This document shows, in pieces, positions 45,876-55,769 of a DNA stretch of 64,000 nt (its first letter is position 1; the number at the start of each line of letters is the position of its first letter). This DNA comes from Photobacterium phosphoreum. Lineage in GTDB: Bacteria > Pseudomonadota > Gammaproteobacteria > Enterobacterales > Vibrionaceae. The stretch lies in NCBI RefSeq assembly GCF_002954725.1, contig NZ_MSCQ01000002.1:489276-553275 (forward strand). Reading direction: 5' to 3'. The notes beneath the pieces are model-generated. The model saw only the letters and a program-made list of their open reading frames with translations. It searched no databases and was not told the DNA's origin. The position numbers and the translations under genes were made by a program.

Positions 45876-46166
45876 TTATCCAACCAAATTCATTGGACGT
45901 AATTTCACAGATTCAAATAATTTATATTCATCAGCTGTGGTTAAAAAATTAAGAAAATGTGCACTTTCTAAATGCGCATCAAGGTGTGCTTGTGAATGCC
46001 ACACTTCTTGCATAACAAACAAACCTTCTACATTTTGATCAGCAAACAACTGGTAACTTTCACAACCTGCTTCTAAATGCGTCGGTGCAATAAGCGATTC
46101 TAATAACGATTTAGCTTTTTCAATACAATTAGGATTCGCTTTAATTTCTGCTAATAAATAGATCAT
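45876..46166 (-). CDS. Antibiotic biosynthesis monooxygenase-type (YgiN-like) protein
   Basis: The 96-residue protein is an ABM-fold dimeric ferredoxin-like domain: LAEIKANPNCIEKAKSLLESLIAPTHLEAGCESYQLF, then FVMQEVWHSQAHLDAHLES. Members include quinol monooxygenases. It starts three bases after the nfsB stop, so the two are translated from one message, and a joint role in quinone or nitro-compound redox is likely. Confidence 0.8.
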   Translation of the reverse strand: MIYLLAEIKANPNCIEKAKSLLESLIAPTHLEAGCESYQLFADQNVEGLFVMQEVWHSQAHLDAHLESAHFLNFLTTADEYKLFESVKLRPMNLVG

Positions 46167-46169
46167 GGG

Positions 46170-46823
46170 TTAACACTCCGTAAAAATTTTCTCATCAGAC
46201 CAACGTGATTTCGGCACATCAGCATTAAAATCATCAGCACTATGATAGCCAACAGGCACGACCACTAAGCTCGTAAAGCCTTGCTTATTAAGGTCAAACT
46301 CTTTATCTAAAATATCACGATCAAAACCTTCAATCGGCACAGCATCAATGCCCATCGCAGCAACACCTAATAACAATGAACCGATGTTAAGATAGACTTG
46401 CTTTTGCATCCAATGATCAGCGTCGTCTAATGTCTTACGATGTAAATCAACAAAAAAGTTACGTCCATCAAGCATACGTTGTTTTGATTGTTCATTTAAA
46501 AAACGACCATCTTGCTGTTCACATGCTAATAAATCATTCAAATAATCATCGTCTATCGTTGTTTTTGAACAAAAAACTAATACATGTGACGCATCGACTA
46601 TTTTAGGTTTATTAAATACATAAGACCCTTCAGCGGCTTTTGCTATACGCTGCTTTGCTTCATCTGTTGCGGCGACAATAACATGCCAAGGCTGTGAATT
46701 GACACTAGAAGCACTTAATCGAATCAATGCCTTTATTTGTTGTAATTGCTCATTATTTAGCTTACGTGAGGGATCAAAAACTTTGGTTGAATAGCGTTTT
46801 TCCGCAGCATCAATAATGCTCAT
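46170..46823 (-). CDS. nfsB: NAD(P)H nitroreductase/flavin reductase, NfsB type
   Basis: The 217-residue length and the blocks AAEKRYSTKVFDPSRKL, RLSASSVNSQPWHVIV and NIGSLLLGVAAMGIDAVPIEGFD match oxygen-insensitive nitroreductase NfsB and the FRase I flavin reductases of luminous bacteria. It binds FMN and reduces nitroaromatics, quinones or free flavin. It is the first gene of a two-gene unit with the ABM-fold protein. A supply role for luciferase is possible in this genus, but no lux genes are in the window. Confidence 0.85.
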   Translation of the reverse strand: MSIIDAAEKRYSTKVFDPSRKLNNEQLQQIKALIRLSASSVNSQPWHVIVAATDEAKQRIAKAAEGSYVFNKPKIVDASHVLVFCSKTTIDDDYLNDLLACEQQDGRFLNEQSKQRMLDGRNFFVDLHRKTLDDADHWMQKQVYLNIGSLLLGVAAMGIDAVPIEGFDRDILDKEFDLNKQGFTSLVVVPVGYHSADDFNADVPKSRWSDEKIFTEC

Positions 46824-46953
46824 GTTATTTTCCTAAAACAGTAAAATCTCTGACTCACACCATACTCTTTCATGACTAGAAGGAAAACCCATACATCACC
46901 ATTGATTTTCCAAACTCATTTTTAATATCACGCCACTAATACCACAATAAATG

Positions 46954-47799
46954 CTATTTCAAACTATCACTCATCGCCTTCAACCCAGCTTGACGTCCAA
47001 GTTCATAACCTGCATTCAATTTATTTACATCACGCGTTAAGCGCTTAATTAAAAAGTCTTTATTCGGAACAATTGCGGTAATACGACAATCAGCAGGAGG
47101 ATTACGGATAAAATACAACGCCTTATTATAACGAGACTCTTTGGTTAAAAATTCTTGACCAAAAACGGGCGTAGTTTTAAATATTTTACGTGTTAACCAA
47201 GGGACTTGATGACTATGCACAAAATTTGCCTGGGCATGAGACAAAACAACGGTAATATCACGCGCACCACGACGATAAGCTTCAATAACAGGGATAGGAT
47301 CAGCAATGCCACCATCGCTCATAGCAACCCCGTCAACTTTTGGAAAATTACGGTAAACAATCGGTAAGGCACATGTTGCAGTCATCAAACTTTGTAAATT
47401 ATCACGTTTAACTTCAATATAATCAGCATCCCCGGTTGCAATATTTGTTGTGGTGGCAAACAAGGGGATCCCTTGGCTTTCATATTTATCAATTTCTAAT
47501 GGTAAATTATTAATACTTTCAGACCATAGCCAATCAATATCGATGAGGTTGCCACCTTTAGCAAACCGGACATAATTAATAAATGACTTACTGCGCGCAT
47601 ATTCAGTGATCACATGATAATTACGCTTATGGTTTTTACACAAATACCCCATTAACACCATTGAGCCAGCTGAAACACCAATCGTAAAGTCGAACGGGTT
47701 ATAATCTTTTTCAAGAAAAGCATCAAGAACACCCGTAGCAAAAATACCACGCATAGCCCCACCTTCAACAACTAAAGCACGCTTAGGTGTGTCATTCAT
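46954..47799 (-). CDS. Patatin-like phospholipase (YjjU/RssA-type)
   Basis: The 281-residue protein has an oxyanion hole (EGGAMRGIFATG), the nucleophile elbow GVSAGS and the catalytic Asp in SDGGIADPIP. These form the Ser-Asp dyad of patatin lipases. It has no signal peptide, so it acts on cytoplasmic-side lipids. AAGGAT precedes the start. Confidence 0.85.
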   Translation of the reverse strand: MNDTPKRALVVEGGAMRGIFATGVLDAFLEKDYNPFDFTIGVSAGSMVLMGYLCKNHKRNYHVITEYARSKSFINYVRFAKGGNLIDIDWLWSESINNLPLEIDKYESQGIPLFATTTNIATGDADYIEVKRDNLQSLMTATCALPIVYRNFPKVDGVAMSDGGIADPIPVIEAYRRGARDITVVLSHAQANFVHSHQVPWLTRKIFKTTPVFGQEFLTKESRYNKALYFIRNPPADCRITAIVPNKDFLIKRLTRDVNKLNAGYELGRQAGLKAMSDSLK

Positions 47800-48194
47800 A
47801 AAGATTTATCCTTATAACTCATTAATTTATTTAAATTTAATTGCGCATATTATTGGAATATTAATATAAGCCGAATCTTACTGCACACAACTGTAGAAAA
47901 AGCATACTTTTATTGCATATTTAATTTTCTATAACAGCCATATTGCTATTGATAGTACTGTTGTACTTAATAAATATATAAGATTTCTTTTAACTTACAA
48001 AAATAAAATAACTATAAATACTTTGTCACTAAGCATACAGCCGCATTAAAGATGTTCAAAACCTTAAAAATGTAAAAATACCGTTCTGAATGACATGCAG
48101 ATAAAAAGAGGAGTAAACAACTAATATATGAAAATAATCAAAAACGCTATCTATGGACGATAAATAGCGTTCTATTTAATCTTTAGCCTTATTT
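47800..48194. other. 395-base AT-rich intergenic region
   Basis: It lies between the patatin gene and the gene remnant at 48195. I see no gene, repeat or terminator that I can support. Confidence 0.35.
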
Positions 48195-48407
48195 TTAACG
48201 ACCAAATACTTTAACATCGGCACGTATGCCATCTGAATGACCAAAGACTTCTAGCTTCTTCACGCAGCGTTTGTATGAAAATTTGCGCCAACTCGTTGCT
48301 TGATTCTTTTTAAGATCACGGTAGAACGATATATTGCGTGTTTCACCATTCTTGAACGTGACTTTAACTCCCTCAAGACATAAATTAATAGCAAAACGAG
48401 TAAATAA
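48195..48407 (-). pseudogene. C-terminal remnant of a small gene, DUF2541-like
   Basis: Minus-strand frame 48407 to 48195 encodes about 70 residues with no start codon, closed upstream by an in-frame TGA. The visible product reads GVKVTFKNGETRNISFYRDL, a lysine-rich stretch, then SWRKFSYKRCVKKLEVFG and ends ADVKVFGR. The ordered sequence looks like a real C-terminal domain; it resembles DUF2541 proteins, which are secreted and about twice this length. The N-terminal half with its signal peptide is missing, so I call it a decayed gene. Confidence 0.55.
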
Positions 48408-48439
48408 TCATATTTCAACTAGCTGTTGTTGCTATATTA

Positions 48440-48736
48440 TTATGCTTTTTTCCTATTTAAGAACGATGTAACAGCCCTAAAACCAGCAATAAAAGTTAAT
48501 CCTGCCGTAATAACAGGAAACACAAACATCAGTGGCCTTAACGTCGTCATTACTGCGATAACTGATTCGGCGGTTGGTTGATAAAGAGGAAGATAAAAAA
48601 TAATGCTATAACTTAGGCATATCGTCATCACCAAGAAAACCAGCGTCACCATTGCACCAAAAAGCCATGAATCATCCGTCAATTGTGCAAACATTCTTCC
48701 ATAACGTTCAGCACCTGATTTACTTATACCTACCAA
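48440..48736 (-). CDS. Small membrane protein, unknown
   Basis: The 98-residue protein has two hydrophobic segments (about 26-48 and 64-86) separated by a short loop, and a basic C terminus (FLNRKKA). No ATG fits; TTG 48736 has AAGGAT at good spacing, and another TTG lies six codons upstream. I recognise no family. It sits in a cluster of short unknown genes with a gene remnant, which suggests a variable region. Confidence 0.5.
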   Translation of the reverse strand: MVGISKSGAERYGRMFAQLTDDSWLFGAMVTLVFLVMTICLSYSIIFYLPLYQPTAESVIAVMTTLRPLMFVFPVITAGLTFIAGFRAVTSFLNRKKA

Positions 48737-48818
48737 TAGCTTTATCCTTAACAACGGTTAACAATACTAAAAATCACCTCAGACATAACCATTGCAGTCA
48801 GTTGAGATGATTTATATT

Positions 48819-49082
48819 TTACGAATTACGATATAACGTCACAATGTTTTGAGATGTAAAATCAACCATATCGCCATGAACAAGGGCTTCTAGCTCGATA
48901 TCCGAACCAACTTCAATCACCTCTCCCTTCATAAACTCAGACTGACAATCAACAATTTTCACTTTGATTTCATACCTATTTGAGCGTAATTTTGCGGTTT
49001 CTCCTATCTCAATAGGTTTATAAATATCAACCGGCGCCTTACCAAAGAAAGATCTCGGACCATTTACATCATCCCACTGCAT
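48819..49082 (-). CDS. Small hypothetical protein
   Basis: The 87-residue protein starts MQWDDVNGPRSFFGKAP and reads as a beta-rich cytoplasmic domain without motifs that I know. ATG 49082 is best placed after AAGGAA; two ATGs upstream are too close to or before it. The neighbours are also small and unassigned. Confidence 0.5.
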   Translation of the reverse strand: MQWDDVNGPRSFFGKAPVDIYKPIEIGETAKLRSNRYEIKVKIVDCQSEFMKGEVIEVGSDIELEALVHGDMVDFTSQNIVTLYRNS

Positions 49083-49367
49083 CGTCATTTCCTTATGATT
49101 AATATCCATGTAATGACACTAACTTCGGCTCAAGTTCAATTTGAATCCGGTATCCTTACTGTCATCGTTAAGCTATGGTCACATTTATAGCGATAGCAAT
49201 TATGCAACTTAACGCTCATTATTTTAACGTTAAATTAATACGTTTTTCAATCAAAAAACGTACTGAAAAAGGTGATTAATGCCACGTATTTTATTCTATT
49301 TTTTATATTATGATCGTATTAAACTAACAATTGCTTGGTTTAACCAATGAACACTGACATTTTCATC

Positions 49368-49967
49368 TTATAATGCGTCATGATCTGATTTTTTATTTTC
49401 TTTACTTACGAGCTTAATGATCTGTTCCCATTTGTTTGATTGATACGTCAACATCAAATAGCCTTTTCCACCGGATAAGCCCTTTAACTCAATTAAAGCA
49501 CTGCTTCCATCTTTAGCTTTCCAAAATGATAACCACTGACCACAAATTTCAGACTTCAAACATTTATAAAATTCATCCTGATATTTAAAGTCTCTTTCTT
49601 CTAAATACTCATCCTTTTGAGGAATATTATATTTTGTTGTTAAGCTGTGTTTAACTTTATTATATAAAGCCTTTCCTTCGATACCCATAATATCGCTATT
49701 AATATTTTCACTCACTAATATTATCTTTTGAAGACCATACTTATTATCGATCACAACCATATACCGTTCACCATAAGAAACTTTTTTAATGGGCTTAGTC
49801 GTTTCACACACCATTAAATGTTTTCTCGTTGAGCAGCCCGTTAATTTCACCTTTTTGCCTATCTGTTGGTAAGATTGCCCCCACTCAAATCCAAAAGGCG
49901 CACTAATATCATTACCCTTAGCACTAAATGATAATGTTATAAGCAACAAACATATATACTTCCCCAT
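49368..49967 (-). CDS. Uncharacterised secreted protein
   Basis: The 199-residue product has a signal peptide (MGKYICLLLITLSFSAKG) and a mature part opening with APFGFEWGQSYQQIG, a pattern common in small periplasmic proteins of unknown role. Four Cys (GCST, VCET, KCLK, ICGQW) could form two disulfides. AAGGA precedes the ATG. It appears monocistronic. Confidence 0.55.
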   Translation of the reverse strand: MGKYICLLLITLSFSAKGNDISAPFGFEWGQSYQQIGKKVKLTGCSTRKHLMVCETTKPIKKVSYGERYMVVIDNKYGLQKIILVSENINSDIMGIEGKALYNKVKHSLTTKYNIPQKDEYLEERDFKYQDEFYKCLKSEICGQWLSFWKAKDGSSALIELKGLSGGKGYLMLTYQSNKWEQIIKLVSKENKKSDHDAL

Positions 49968-50201
49968 AACAAATCCTTTTGTTTTTCATCTATAAAACTA
50001 ATAACCAATAAGTCTCATACTAGCAGGTAAAAATCATTATATAAATCTAATGGCATATGATTATAGTGAGTTTATTGTTACCGAGAGGCGTTGTGATTCA
50101 GCCCAAAAATCACAAGCTTATTAATAATATTAGCATTTTGTTTGTATAAAAGATGAGTTACTAGCAGCACAGTGATGATAGGGCTTATCTTGAAGAAGTA
50201 T

Positions 50202-51230
50202 CTACCACGTTAAATCAACAATACGTTCATCCGCAATATAATAAACAATATCCCCAGCCATGAGTACCGTTGTTAAACTAGGATTAACCTCACATTTTTT
50301 ATCACGCTGATGTACGGCAATAATAATCGCTTCATGCTGTTTTTTAAATGCGTAATAAATCGACTCTAATGTAATATTATCAATATGTTGAGGTACTTCA
50401 ATGGAGTATTGAGTTTGTCCTTTATGTGCGCTCACTAATTCTGAATGAATAAAACTTGAGCCTTTATCTATTACCGATTTAGCAACTAACTCTGTTGATA
50501 GTGAAGATATACATTCTGAATTAGGGCAATACCTGTGCAATAAATCTCGCTTAATTGAGTCATCAAAATGCGCAACCAAATGTGCATTACTATTTTGTTC
50601 CGCAATAAACAAACTGACAGTTAAGGTCGCGTCATCTAAATCAGTATCAACAATCACTGCACTGGCTTTTGAAAGGCTCGCACGCTCCATCTCTATGGCA
50701 TCAGTAAATGAATTAACCCGCACAAAATGTATATCAGTATCAAACGGTGACTCTTCATAAATACACGACACGACCACCAATTCACGTCGCCCTTGTTCTT
50801 CTCTTTTTAGCATCTCAAGTAAATGAGGAGTACGACTACTGTTAATACCAATAATAATAATATGATTATCTAAATTCAAATTTTGCTTCCCTTTTCTATT
50901 TGTGCGCCAAAAATCCGTAAAAAAAACGGCTATTTTACCAATCAGCAATGCAAATAAACTCACACCGCAAGGAATAATAAATAAGGCAGCAAATAACTGT
51001 CCATGTGCCGTTGTTGGACTTAAATCACCATAGCCAACAGTACTGCTCGTGGTCACTATATAATAAATAAAACTCGCCATATTCTCGATTAAATGAGATT
51101 CCTTAGCGAGCACTAAGCCTATCCAACTCAACATGACATAGCCACTAACAAGCAACATCAATGTATACCTATTAATTGCCATAAAATGCTTATTAATTAC
51201 CTTTTTTATGACGTTTAATAGCGCATGCAT
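50202..51230 (-). CDS. Two-TM potassium channel with RCK (TrkA-N) domain
   Basis: The 342-residue protein has two membrane helices (about 20-42 and 78-104) flanking a pore with the K+ selectivity filter TVGYGD. A cytoplasmic RCK domain with a Rossmann-like strand (HIIIIGINSSRTPHLLEML) and a TrkA-C-like C-terminal part follow. It should be a tetrameric K+ channel gated by a cytoplasmic ligand. The usual GxGxxG of TrkA-N is replaced by GINSSR, so it may not bind NAD. AAGGAAAAG precedes the ATG. Confidence 0.85.
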   Translation of the reverse strand: MHALLNVIKKVINKHFMAINRYTLMLLVSGYVMLSWIGLVLAKESHLIENMASFIYYIVTTSSTVGYGDLSPTTAHGQLFAALFIIPCGVSLFALLIGKIAVFFTDFWRTNRKGKQNLNLDNHIIIIGINSSRTPHLLEMLKREEQGRRELVVVSCIYEESPFDTDIHFVRVNSFTDAIEMERASLSKASAVIVDTDLDDATLTVSLFIAEQNSNAHLVAHFDDSIKRDLLHRYCPNSECISSLSTELVAKSVIDKGSSFIHSELVSAHKGQTQYSIEVPQHIDNITLESIYYAFKKQHEAIIIAVHQRDKKCEVNPSLTTVLMAGDIVYYIADERIVDLTW

Positions 51231-51641
51231 ATCTTTTCCTTTTGATTTACATAATATTCATAGTGTAGCGAATACTAACGCCATTGTATGTTGCCATAGG
51301 TAATATTTGTGAGTGTGATACACAGTCATACCCTTTCTTCTATCTAACCATATAATCACTTTATTCTAACTGATCTTCTGTTTTTTGATTAAACTTTAAT
51401 CACCAATATGATTTTTAACTGTTTGATTTTGAAATTTTAATATTTAATTTTTCAGGAATTATTTAGATATTTGCGTATATTTATTTGCTTATCATTACCT
51501 TATGAGTATTTTTGAATTAATATCTAATTTAATATAAATTGTTAATAATTTGGCTTCGTTTTCTTATTTGCAATAGGTAGATAATTAGAATTACAATAAA
51601 AAAACAATATATTTATGTAAAATCAATAAGAAATATTAACT
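51231..51641. other. 411-base AT-rich divergent intergenic region
   Basis: It is rich in A/T runs and poor in recognisable signals. Promoters for the K+ channel and the gene at 51642 must lie here. I see no gene. Confidence 0.35.
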
Positions 51642-51950
51642 ATGTATTTTAAAGTCACAAATTTAAATAACCTCTCAGATATTGAACTTGAATTTAGTCT
51701 TTTAAATAGCTCTAATCTCATTGGATTATCTGCATTTGAGCGCTATAATTGTATTCGGTTAGTTCTTGCCATTTTAGATTCATCAATTCAAGCAATAACA
51801 GACATTTCATTTGATAAAGTATCTATCATCATCAATAAGGATGAAATAATACATACCATAACTTATACTCAATTAACTAATAAATTTTACTATTCTAGTT
51901 GCCAATATAATAATAACAACCACCTTGCTATTTTAAATTTTATTGAGTAA
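51642..51950 (+). CDS. Small hypothetical protein
   Basis: I do not recognise this 102-residue protein. It is soluble, Asn/Ile-rich, with a likely helix LSAFERYNCIRLVLAILDSS followed by beta strands. The ribosome site is weak, but the gene has an exceptional terminator right at its stop, which supports transcription. Confidence 0.45.
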   Translation: MYFKVTNLNNLSDIELEFSLLNSSNLIGLSAFERYNCIRLVLAILDSSIQAITDISFDKVSIIINKDEIIHTITYTQLTNKFYYSSCQYNNNNHLAILNFIE

Positions 51951-52003
51951 AAAGCAGTATGCCGATAACTATTTAATTAATAATTATCGGCATACTGCTT
52001 TTT
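51949..52003. terminator. Convergent terminator with 20-bp perfect stem
   Basis: The arms 51949-51968 and 51984-52003 are perfectly complementary, beginning AAAAAGCAG and ending CTGCTTTTT, around a 15-base loop. It overlaps the stop of the plus-strand gene and serves the minus-strand gene ending at 52015. Confidence 0.9.
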
Positions 52004-52014
52004 AATGTTTAATA

Positions 52015-52302
52015 TTATCCGTAAATTTCTATCTTTTCAGGGTAATAGTATTCGCCATTATCATCATAAGCCTGACGTTCAGAACAAATCGATACTGTTC
52101 GAAAAGAGACAGAACCACACTCAATACATTGAATTGTTTCGCTTTTACAACTCCAATATACATCTTCATCGGCGGTCGTTGTACCAAACTGTTCAATTGA
52201 CGCTAATATGTAATGATCTGTTATTTTTAGACATTCATTACATTTTATTTGATGCTTATTTTTATTACAGCTTATAATATTCGTATCATATATTATATTC
52301 AT
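52015..52302 (-). CDS. Small zinc-ribbon-like protein
   Basis: The 95-residue protein has two Cys pairs (KCNECL near 20 and QCIECG near 59), spaced as in a zinc ribbon. An aromatic core (VYWSCKSETIQCIECGSVSFRTVS) leads to an EYYYPEKIEIYG end. The layout recalls the N-terminal part of DUF4145-type proteins, but the rest of that domain is absent. It could be a stand-alone zinc protein or a shortened gene. Confidence 0.5.
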   Translation of the reverse strand: MNIIYDTNIISCNKNKHQIKCNECLKITDHYILASIEQFGTTTADEDVYWSCKSETIQCIECGSVSFRTVSICSERQAYDDNGEYYYPEKIEIYG

Positions 52303-52352
52303 GTTTATATACTCTAGATACTTTTGTTTCTTTATTACTTACACAAATCAAT

Positions 52353-52595
52353 CTATTTTACATTTTGTTGTTTATCTAACCATCTTAAAATGGTTGAATG
52401 TGCAATTTGTATGTTTGCATTTGTCATTAGCCATCGCTGAAGTTCAGCAACACTCGCCCCTGCTTGATAAAGCTCTAACAATTCAAATTTAAACTTATCA
52501 AGTTTAGATACTCTATTAACCGATTTCTGATTACGAATAGCTTTCGTTTGTGCCTTCAGTACCAATAACTCTGATGCTACATTAAAATCAGACAT
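52353..52595 (-). CDS. Small predicted helix-turn-helix protein
   Basis: The 80-residue protein ends in a likely HTH (LLELYQAGASVAELQRWLM...IQIAHSTILRWLDKQ), a pattern seen in small DNA-binding proteins of plasmids and phages. GGAGAG precedes the ATG. It lies downstream of the triple-RidA gene on the same strand but beyond a hairpin. A regulator of the neighbouring accessory genes is possible but unproved. Confidence 0.5.
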   Translation of the reverse strand: MSDFNVASELLVLKAQTKAIRNQKSVNRVSKLDKFKFELLELYQAGASVAELQRWLMTNANIQIAHSTILRWLDKQQNVK

Positions 52596-52650
52596 TAACT
52601 CTCCATTTATAATAACTGAATGGTTAAAAAAATAATACGTAGTCCATAAT

Positions 52651-52698
52651 ATCGCCTCAAAAAAAATACAGTTCTTTTAACATGAGGCGATTTTTTAA
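52651..52698. terminator. Hairpin downstream of the triple-RidA gene
   Basis: ATCGCCTCA (52651-52659) pairs with TGAGGCGAT (52683-52691). The T-run (TTTTTT, then AATTTTTT) is on the plus side, so it is a clearer terminator for plus transcripts. On the minus strand it would end or mark the ure/RidA message. Confidence 0.55.
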
Positions 52699-52724
52699 TT
52701 TTTTAGTTTATATTATGTTCTATA

Positions 52725-53960
52725 TTATTGAGGGGACGTACTTTCACAGTTAGATACAACTACATCCATTTGAATAAGAGCATCCATTGGTATTGCAGAT
52801 ACACCTATAACAGTTCTGGCAGGAAGTGCCTCCTTGAAAAAGGATATGTAAATTTCATCAACAAGATCAATATCCAACGCATTTTTAAGCTGAATATTAA
52901 CTTTCACAATATCATCCATAACATGGTCAACACTTTCGATAATAGCTTTAATATTATTGAGACATTGCTTTGTTTGCGCTTGTATATAGCCATCTACAAC
53001 TGTTAACGTTTTAGGGTCTAATGGCAATTGTCCTGAAATATGATTGTAATGAGAAAATGCCACTGTATGCGAATAAGGCACTACTGGTGCATTTACACTA
53101 TTGCCTGCTTCGATAACAAGTAAGCGACTATCTTCAGGTAATTGTGGTGGCGTACCATCACCATGCGATACAACGGTATCAATCTGTAATAGTGCGCCTG
53201 CTGGTAAATCCTCAACGACGATAAAAGTTCGTGCTGGAATATAATCGTCAAAAAATGTATTACAAACATCATTAATCATATTAATATCGTTAATGTTCTT
53301 AATATATATTGTTGTTTTCACCACATCATCAAGAACATGATCAATACTGTTTAATATCGTATTAATATTATATAAACATTGCTTTACTTGCGCTTTAATA
53401 TCACCAGTAATAATTTCATTCGTTTTAAAATCTATCGGTAATTGAGCTGACAAGTTATTATAGTGAGAAAATGCAACTGTTTGCGTTGCCATCTTATCAT
53501 TTGGTGCATTATCCGTATTACTGGAGACTTTAATTAATGCGCAAGGTTGCTGTGGGGCCGTTCCCTCGCCATTTGAAATTAGCGCATCTATCTGTATTAA
53601 TGCATCATTGTCAGGTAAAGATGCGACGACAGCAACAGTACGCGTCGGTAAAATATCATTGAAAAACGTTTTGTATACTTCATTTACTATCTTAATGCTT
53701 GAAATATCTTTAACAAAAACATGAAGTTTAACCACATCATCCATAGTGTGATCAATTTTTTCAACAATAGCTTTGATATTATTTAAGCATTGTGTTGTTT
53801 GCTCTTTTATACCACCAATAACCATTTTTCCCGTATTAGGATCTAACGCTAATTGAGCCGATATATTATTATAATGAGAAAATGCAACACTTTGAGTTGA
53901 GGCTGAATTTTTTGGTGCATTTTTCGTATTTCGTGAATTTTTTATAATATTATTTGCCAT
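52725..53960 (-). CDS. Protein of three fused RidA (YjgF/YER057c/UK114) domains
   Basis: The 411-residue protein contains three RidA domains at about 25-135, 162-272 and 298-408, joined by short linkers. Each has AFSHYN..S(A/G)QL, an Q...QCL.NI..I.....H..DD(V/I)VK block and the active-site Arg of RidA (Arg107, Arg244, Arg382 in P(T/A)RT). The Glu that follows in E. coli RidA is Asp in all three (QIDAL, QIDTV, QMDVV). RidA deaminates reactive enamines and imines, releasing ammonia, and works as a homotrimer with sites at subunit interfaces. Three domains in one chain could fold as a pseudotrimer. The gene follows ureC by 102 bases on the same strand, and AGGA lies 10 bases before the ATG. Confidence 0.9.
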   Translation of the reverse strand: MANNIIKNSRNTKNAPKNSASTQSVAFSHYNNISAQLALDPNTGKMVIGGIKEQTTQCLNNIKAIVEKIDHTMDDVVKLHVFVKDISSIKIVNEVYKTFFNDILPTRTVAVVASLPDNDALIQIDALISNGEGTAPQQPCALIKVSSNTDNAPNDKMATQTVAFSHYNNLSAQLPIDFKTNEIITGDIKAQVKQCLYNINTILNSIDHVLDDVVKTTIYIKNINDINMINDVCNTFFDDYIPARTFIVVEDLPAGALLQIDTVVSHGDGTPPQLPEDSRLLVIEAGNSVNAPVVPYSHTVAFSHYNHISGQLPLDPKTLTVVDGYIQAQTKQCLNNIKAIIESVDHVMDDIVKVNIQLKNALDIDLVDEIYISFFKEALPARTVIGVSAIPMDALIQMDVVVSNCESTSPQ

Positions 53961-54062
53961 ATTATATTTATCCTAAAATAGTTTATTTATTTTCAATTAT
54001 TTTATAAGGTATATAAGAAAAGCTGAGTATATAAAGTAAATATTTCCATTACTCACTTTTAT

Positions 54063-55769
54063 CTAAAATAACATATAGTTTTGAGCTAGTGGTAATTCAT
54101 GCATTGGTTCACATTCTAAAAGCTCACCATTTGCCCACACACTAAACGTTTTAGGATCTACTTTAATTTCTGGCGTACAATGATTATGGATCATATCTTG
54201 TTTAGATATATTTCGAGTATTCTTAATGCCACTGATAATTTTTTGTAACTGCAACTTTTCAGGAAGCCCTGCATCAATCGCCGCTTGAGACATAAACGTA
54301 ATCGATGTCTTCATTTTCGCTTTTCCATAAGCGGCATACATTGGACGATAATGAACGGGTTGTGGTGTAGGTAACGCACCATTTGGGTCCCCCATTTCAG
54401 CCATTACAACCATTCCACCTTTAATAATCAATGACGGTTTTATTCCAAAAAAGCCTGAGTCCCAAAGCACAAGATCAGCAAGCTTTCCACATTCGACCGA
54501 ACCCACATCATGAGATAAGCCATGAGTAATAGCAGGGTTAATCGTATACTTTGCAATATAACGTTTGATCCTATTATTATCTGATTTACTAGAATCTCCT
54601 TCCAATGCACCTCTTTGAACTTTCATTTTATGAGCTGATTGCCAAGTGCGGCTGATAACTTCTGCAATTCGCCCCATAGCTTGAGAATCTGAAGTCATTA
54701 ATGGAATCGCCCCCATATCATGCAAAATATCTTCAGCCATCATGGTGCCCTTTCTGATTCGCGATAATGCAAAATCTAAATCTTCAGGTATTTTGGGGTC
54801 TAAATGATGACAAACCATAATTAAATCTAAATGCTCATCAACTGTATTAATTGTATAAGGCATTGTAGGAGTAGATGATGATGGAATAATATTATTTACG
54901 CCACACGCTTTTAAAATATCAGGCGCATGACCACCACCTGCACCTTCAGCATGATAGGCATGTATAGTGCGATCTTCTAGAACATCTACCGTATCTTCAA
55001 AAAAGCCACTTTCATTTAAGCTATCAGTATGTATCGCAATTTGAATATCGTATTCTTCAGCCAGTTTTAAGCTTGTATCGATGGTCGCTGGTGTACAGCC
55101 CCAATCCTCATGTATTTTTAAGCCCACAGCACCCGCTAAAATATGTTCTTTTAATGCTTCAGCCTCACTGCTATTACCTTTGCCCAATAAACCAATATTA
55201 ATCGGAAATTCATCAATAGCTTCAAGCATGCGATGCATGTTCCACACACCTGGTGTCATGTTCGTTGCAAGACTACCAGCAACAGGACCTGTACCGCCAC
55301 CGATTAATGTTGTTAAACCACTGGATAATGCTTCTTCTACCTGTTGCGGACAAATAAAATGAACATGCGTATCAACGCCACCGGCGGTAATTATTTGCCC
55401 TTCACCTGCAATAACTTCAGTATTAGGACCAATAACAATATCAATATTCGCCTGAATATCAGGATTACCTGATTTTCCTATACCTACAATTCGACCATCT
55501 TTAATACCAATATCAGCTTTAACAATTCCCCAGTGATCAATAATAACTACATTGATAATAACAACATCAACACAATGCTCACTTGTTAACTGGCTTTGCC
55601 CCATTCCATCGCGAATGACCTTACCGCCACCAAACTTCATTTCTTCGCCGTATTGCGTAAAATCTTGTTCTATTTTTGCCCATAATTCAGTATCCGCTAA
55701 TCGAATACTGTCACCAACAGTTGGACCAAACATTGAAATATAATCATTTTTTTGAATAATATTAGTCAT
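54063..55769 (-). CDS. ureC: Urease alpha subunit
   Basis: The 568-residue protein has the complete nickel site at positions one beyond those of Klebsiella urease: His135 and His137 (DTHVHF), Lys218 to be carbamylated ([10 protein letters not shown]), His247, His273 and Asp361 ([10 protein letters not shown]), plus flap Cys320-His321 (CHHLD). It hydrolyses urea to ammonia and carbamate in the cytoplasm. ATG 55769 overlaps the ureB stop by eight bases, and the longer frame is not needed. Activity needs UreD, E, F and G to load nickel; none is encoded in this window. Confidence 0.97.
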   Translation of the reverse strand: MTNIIQKNDYISMFGPTVGDSIRLADTELWAKIEQDFTQYGEEMKFGGGKVIRDGMGQSQLTSEHCVDVVIINVVIIDHWGIVKADIGIKDGRIVGIGKSGNPDIQANIDIVIGPNTEVIAGEGQIITAGGVDTHVHFICPQQVEEALSSGLTTLIGGGTGPVAGSLATNMTPGVWNMHRMLEAIDEFPINIGLLGKGNSSEAEALKEHILAGAVGLKIHEDWGCTPATIDTSLKLAEEYDIQIAIHTDSLNESGFFEDTVDVLEDRTIHAYHAEGAGGGHAPDILKACGVNNIIPSSSTPTMPYTINTVDEHLDLIMVCHHLDPKIPEDLDFALSRIRKGTMMAEDILHDMGAIPLMTSDSQAMGRIAEVISRTWQSAHKMKVQRGALEGDSSKSDNNRIKRYIAKYTINPAITHGLSHDVGSVECGKLADLVLWDSGFFGIKPSLIIKGGMVVMAEMGDPNGALPTPQPVHYRPMYAAYGKAKMKTSITFMSQAAIDAGLPEKLQLQKIISGIKNTRNISKQDMIHNHCTPEIKVDPKTFSVWANGELLECEPMHELPLAQNYMLF

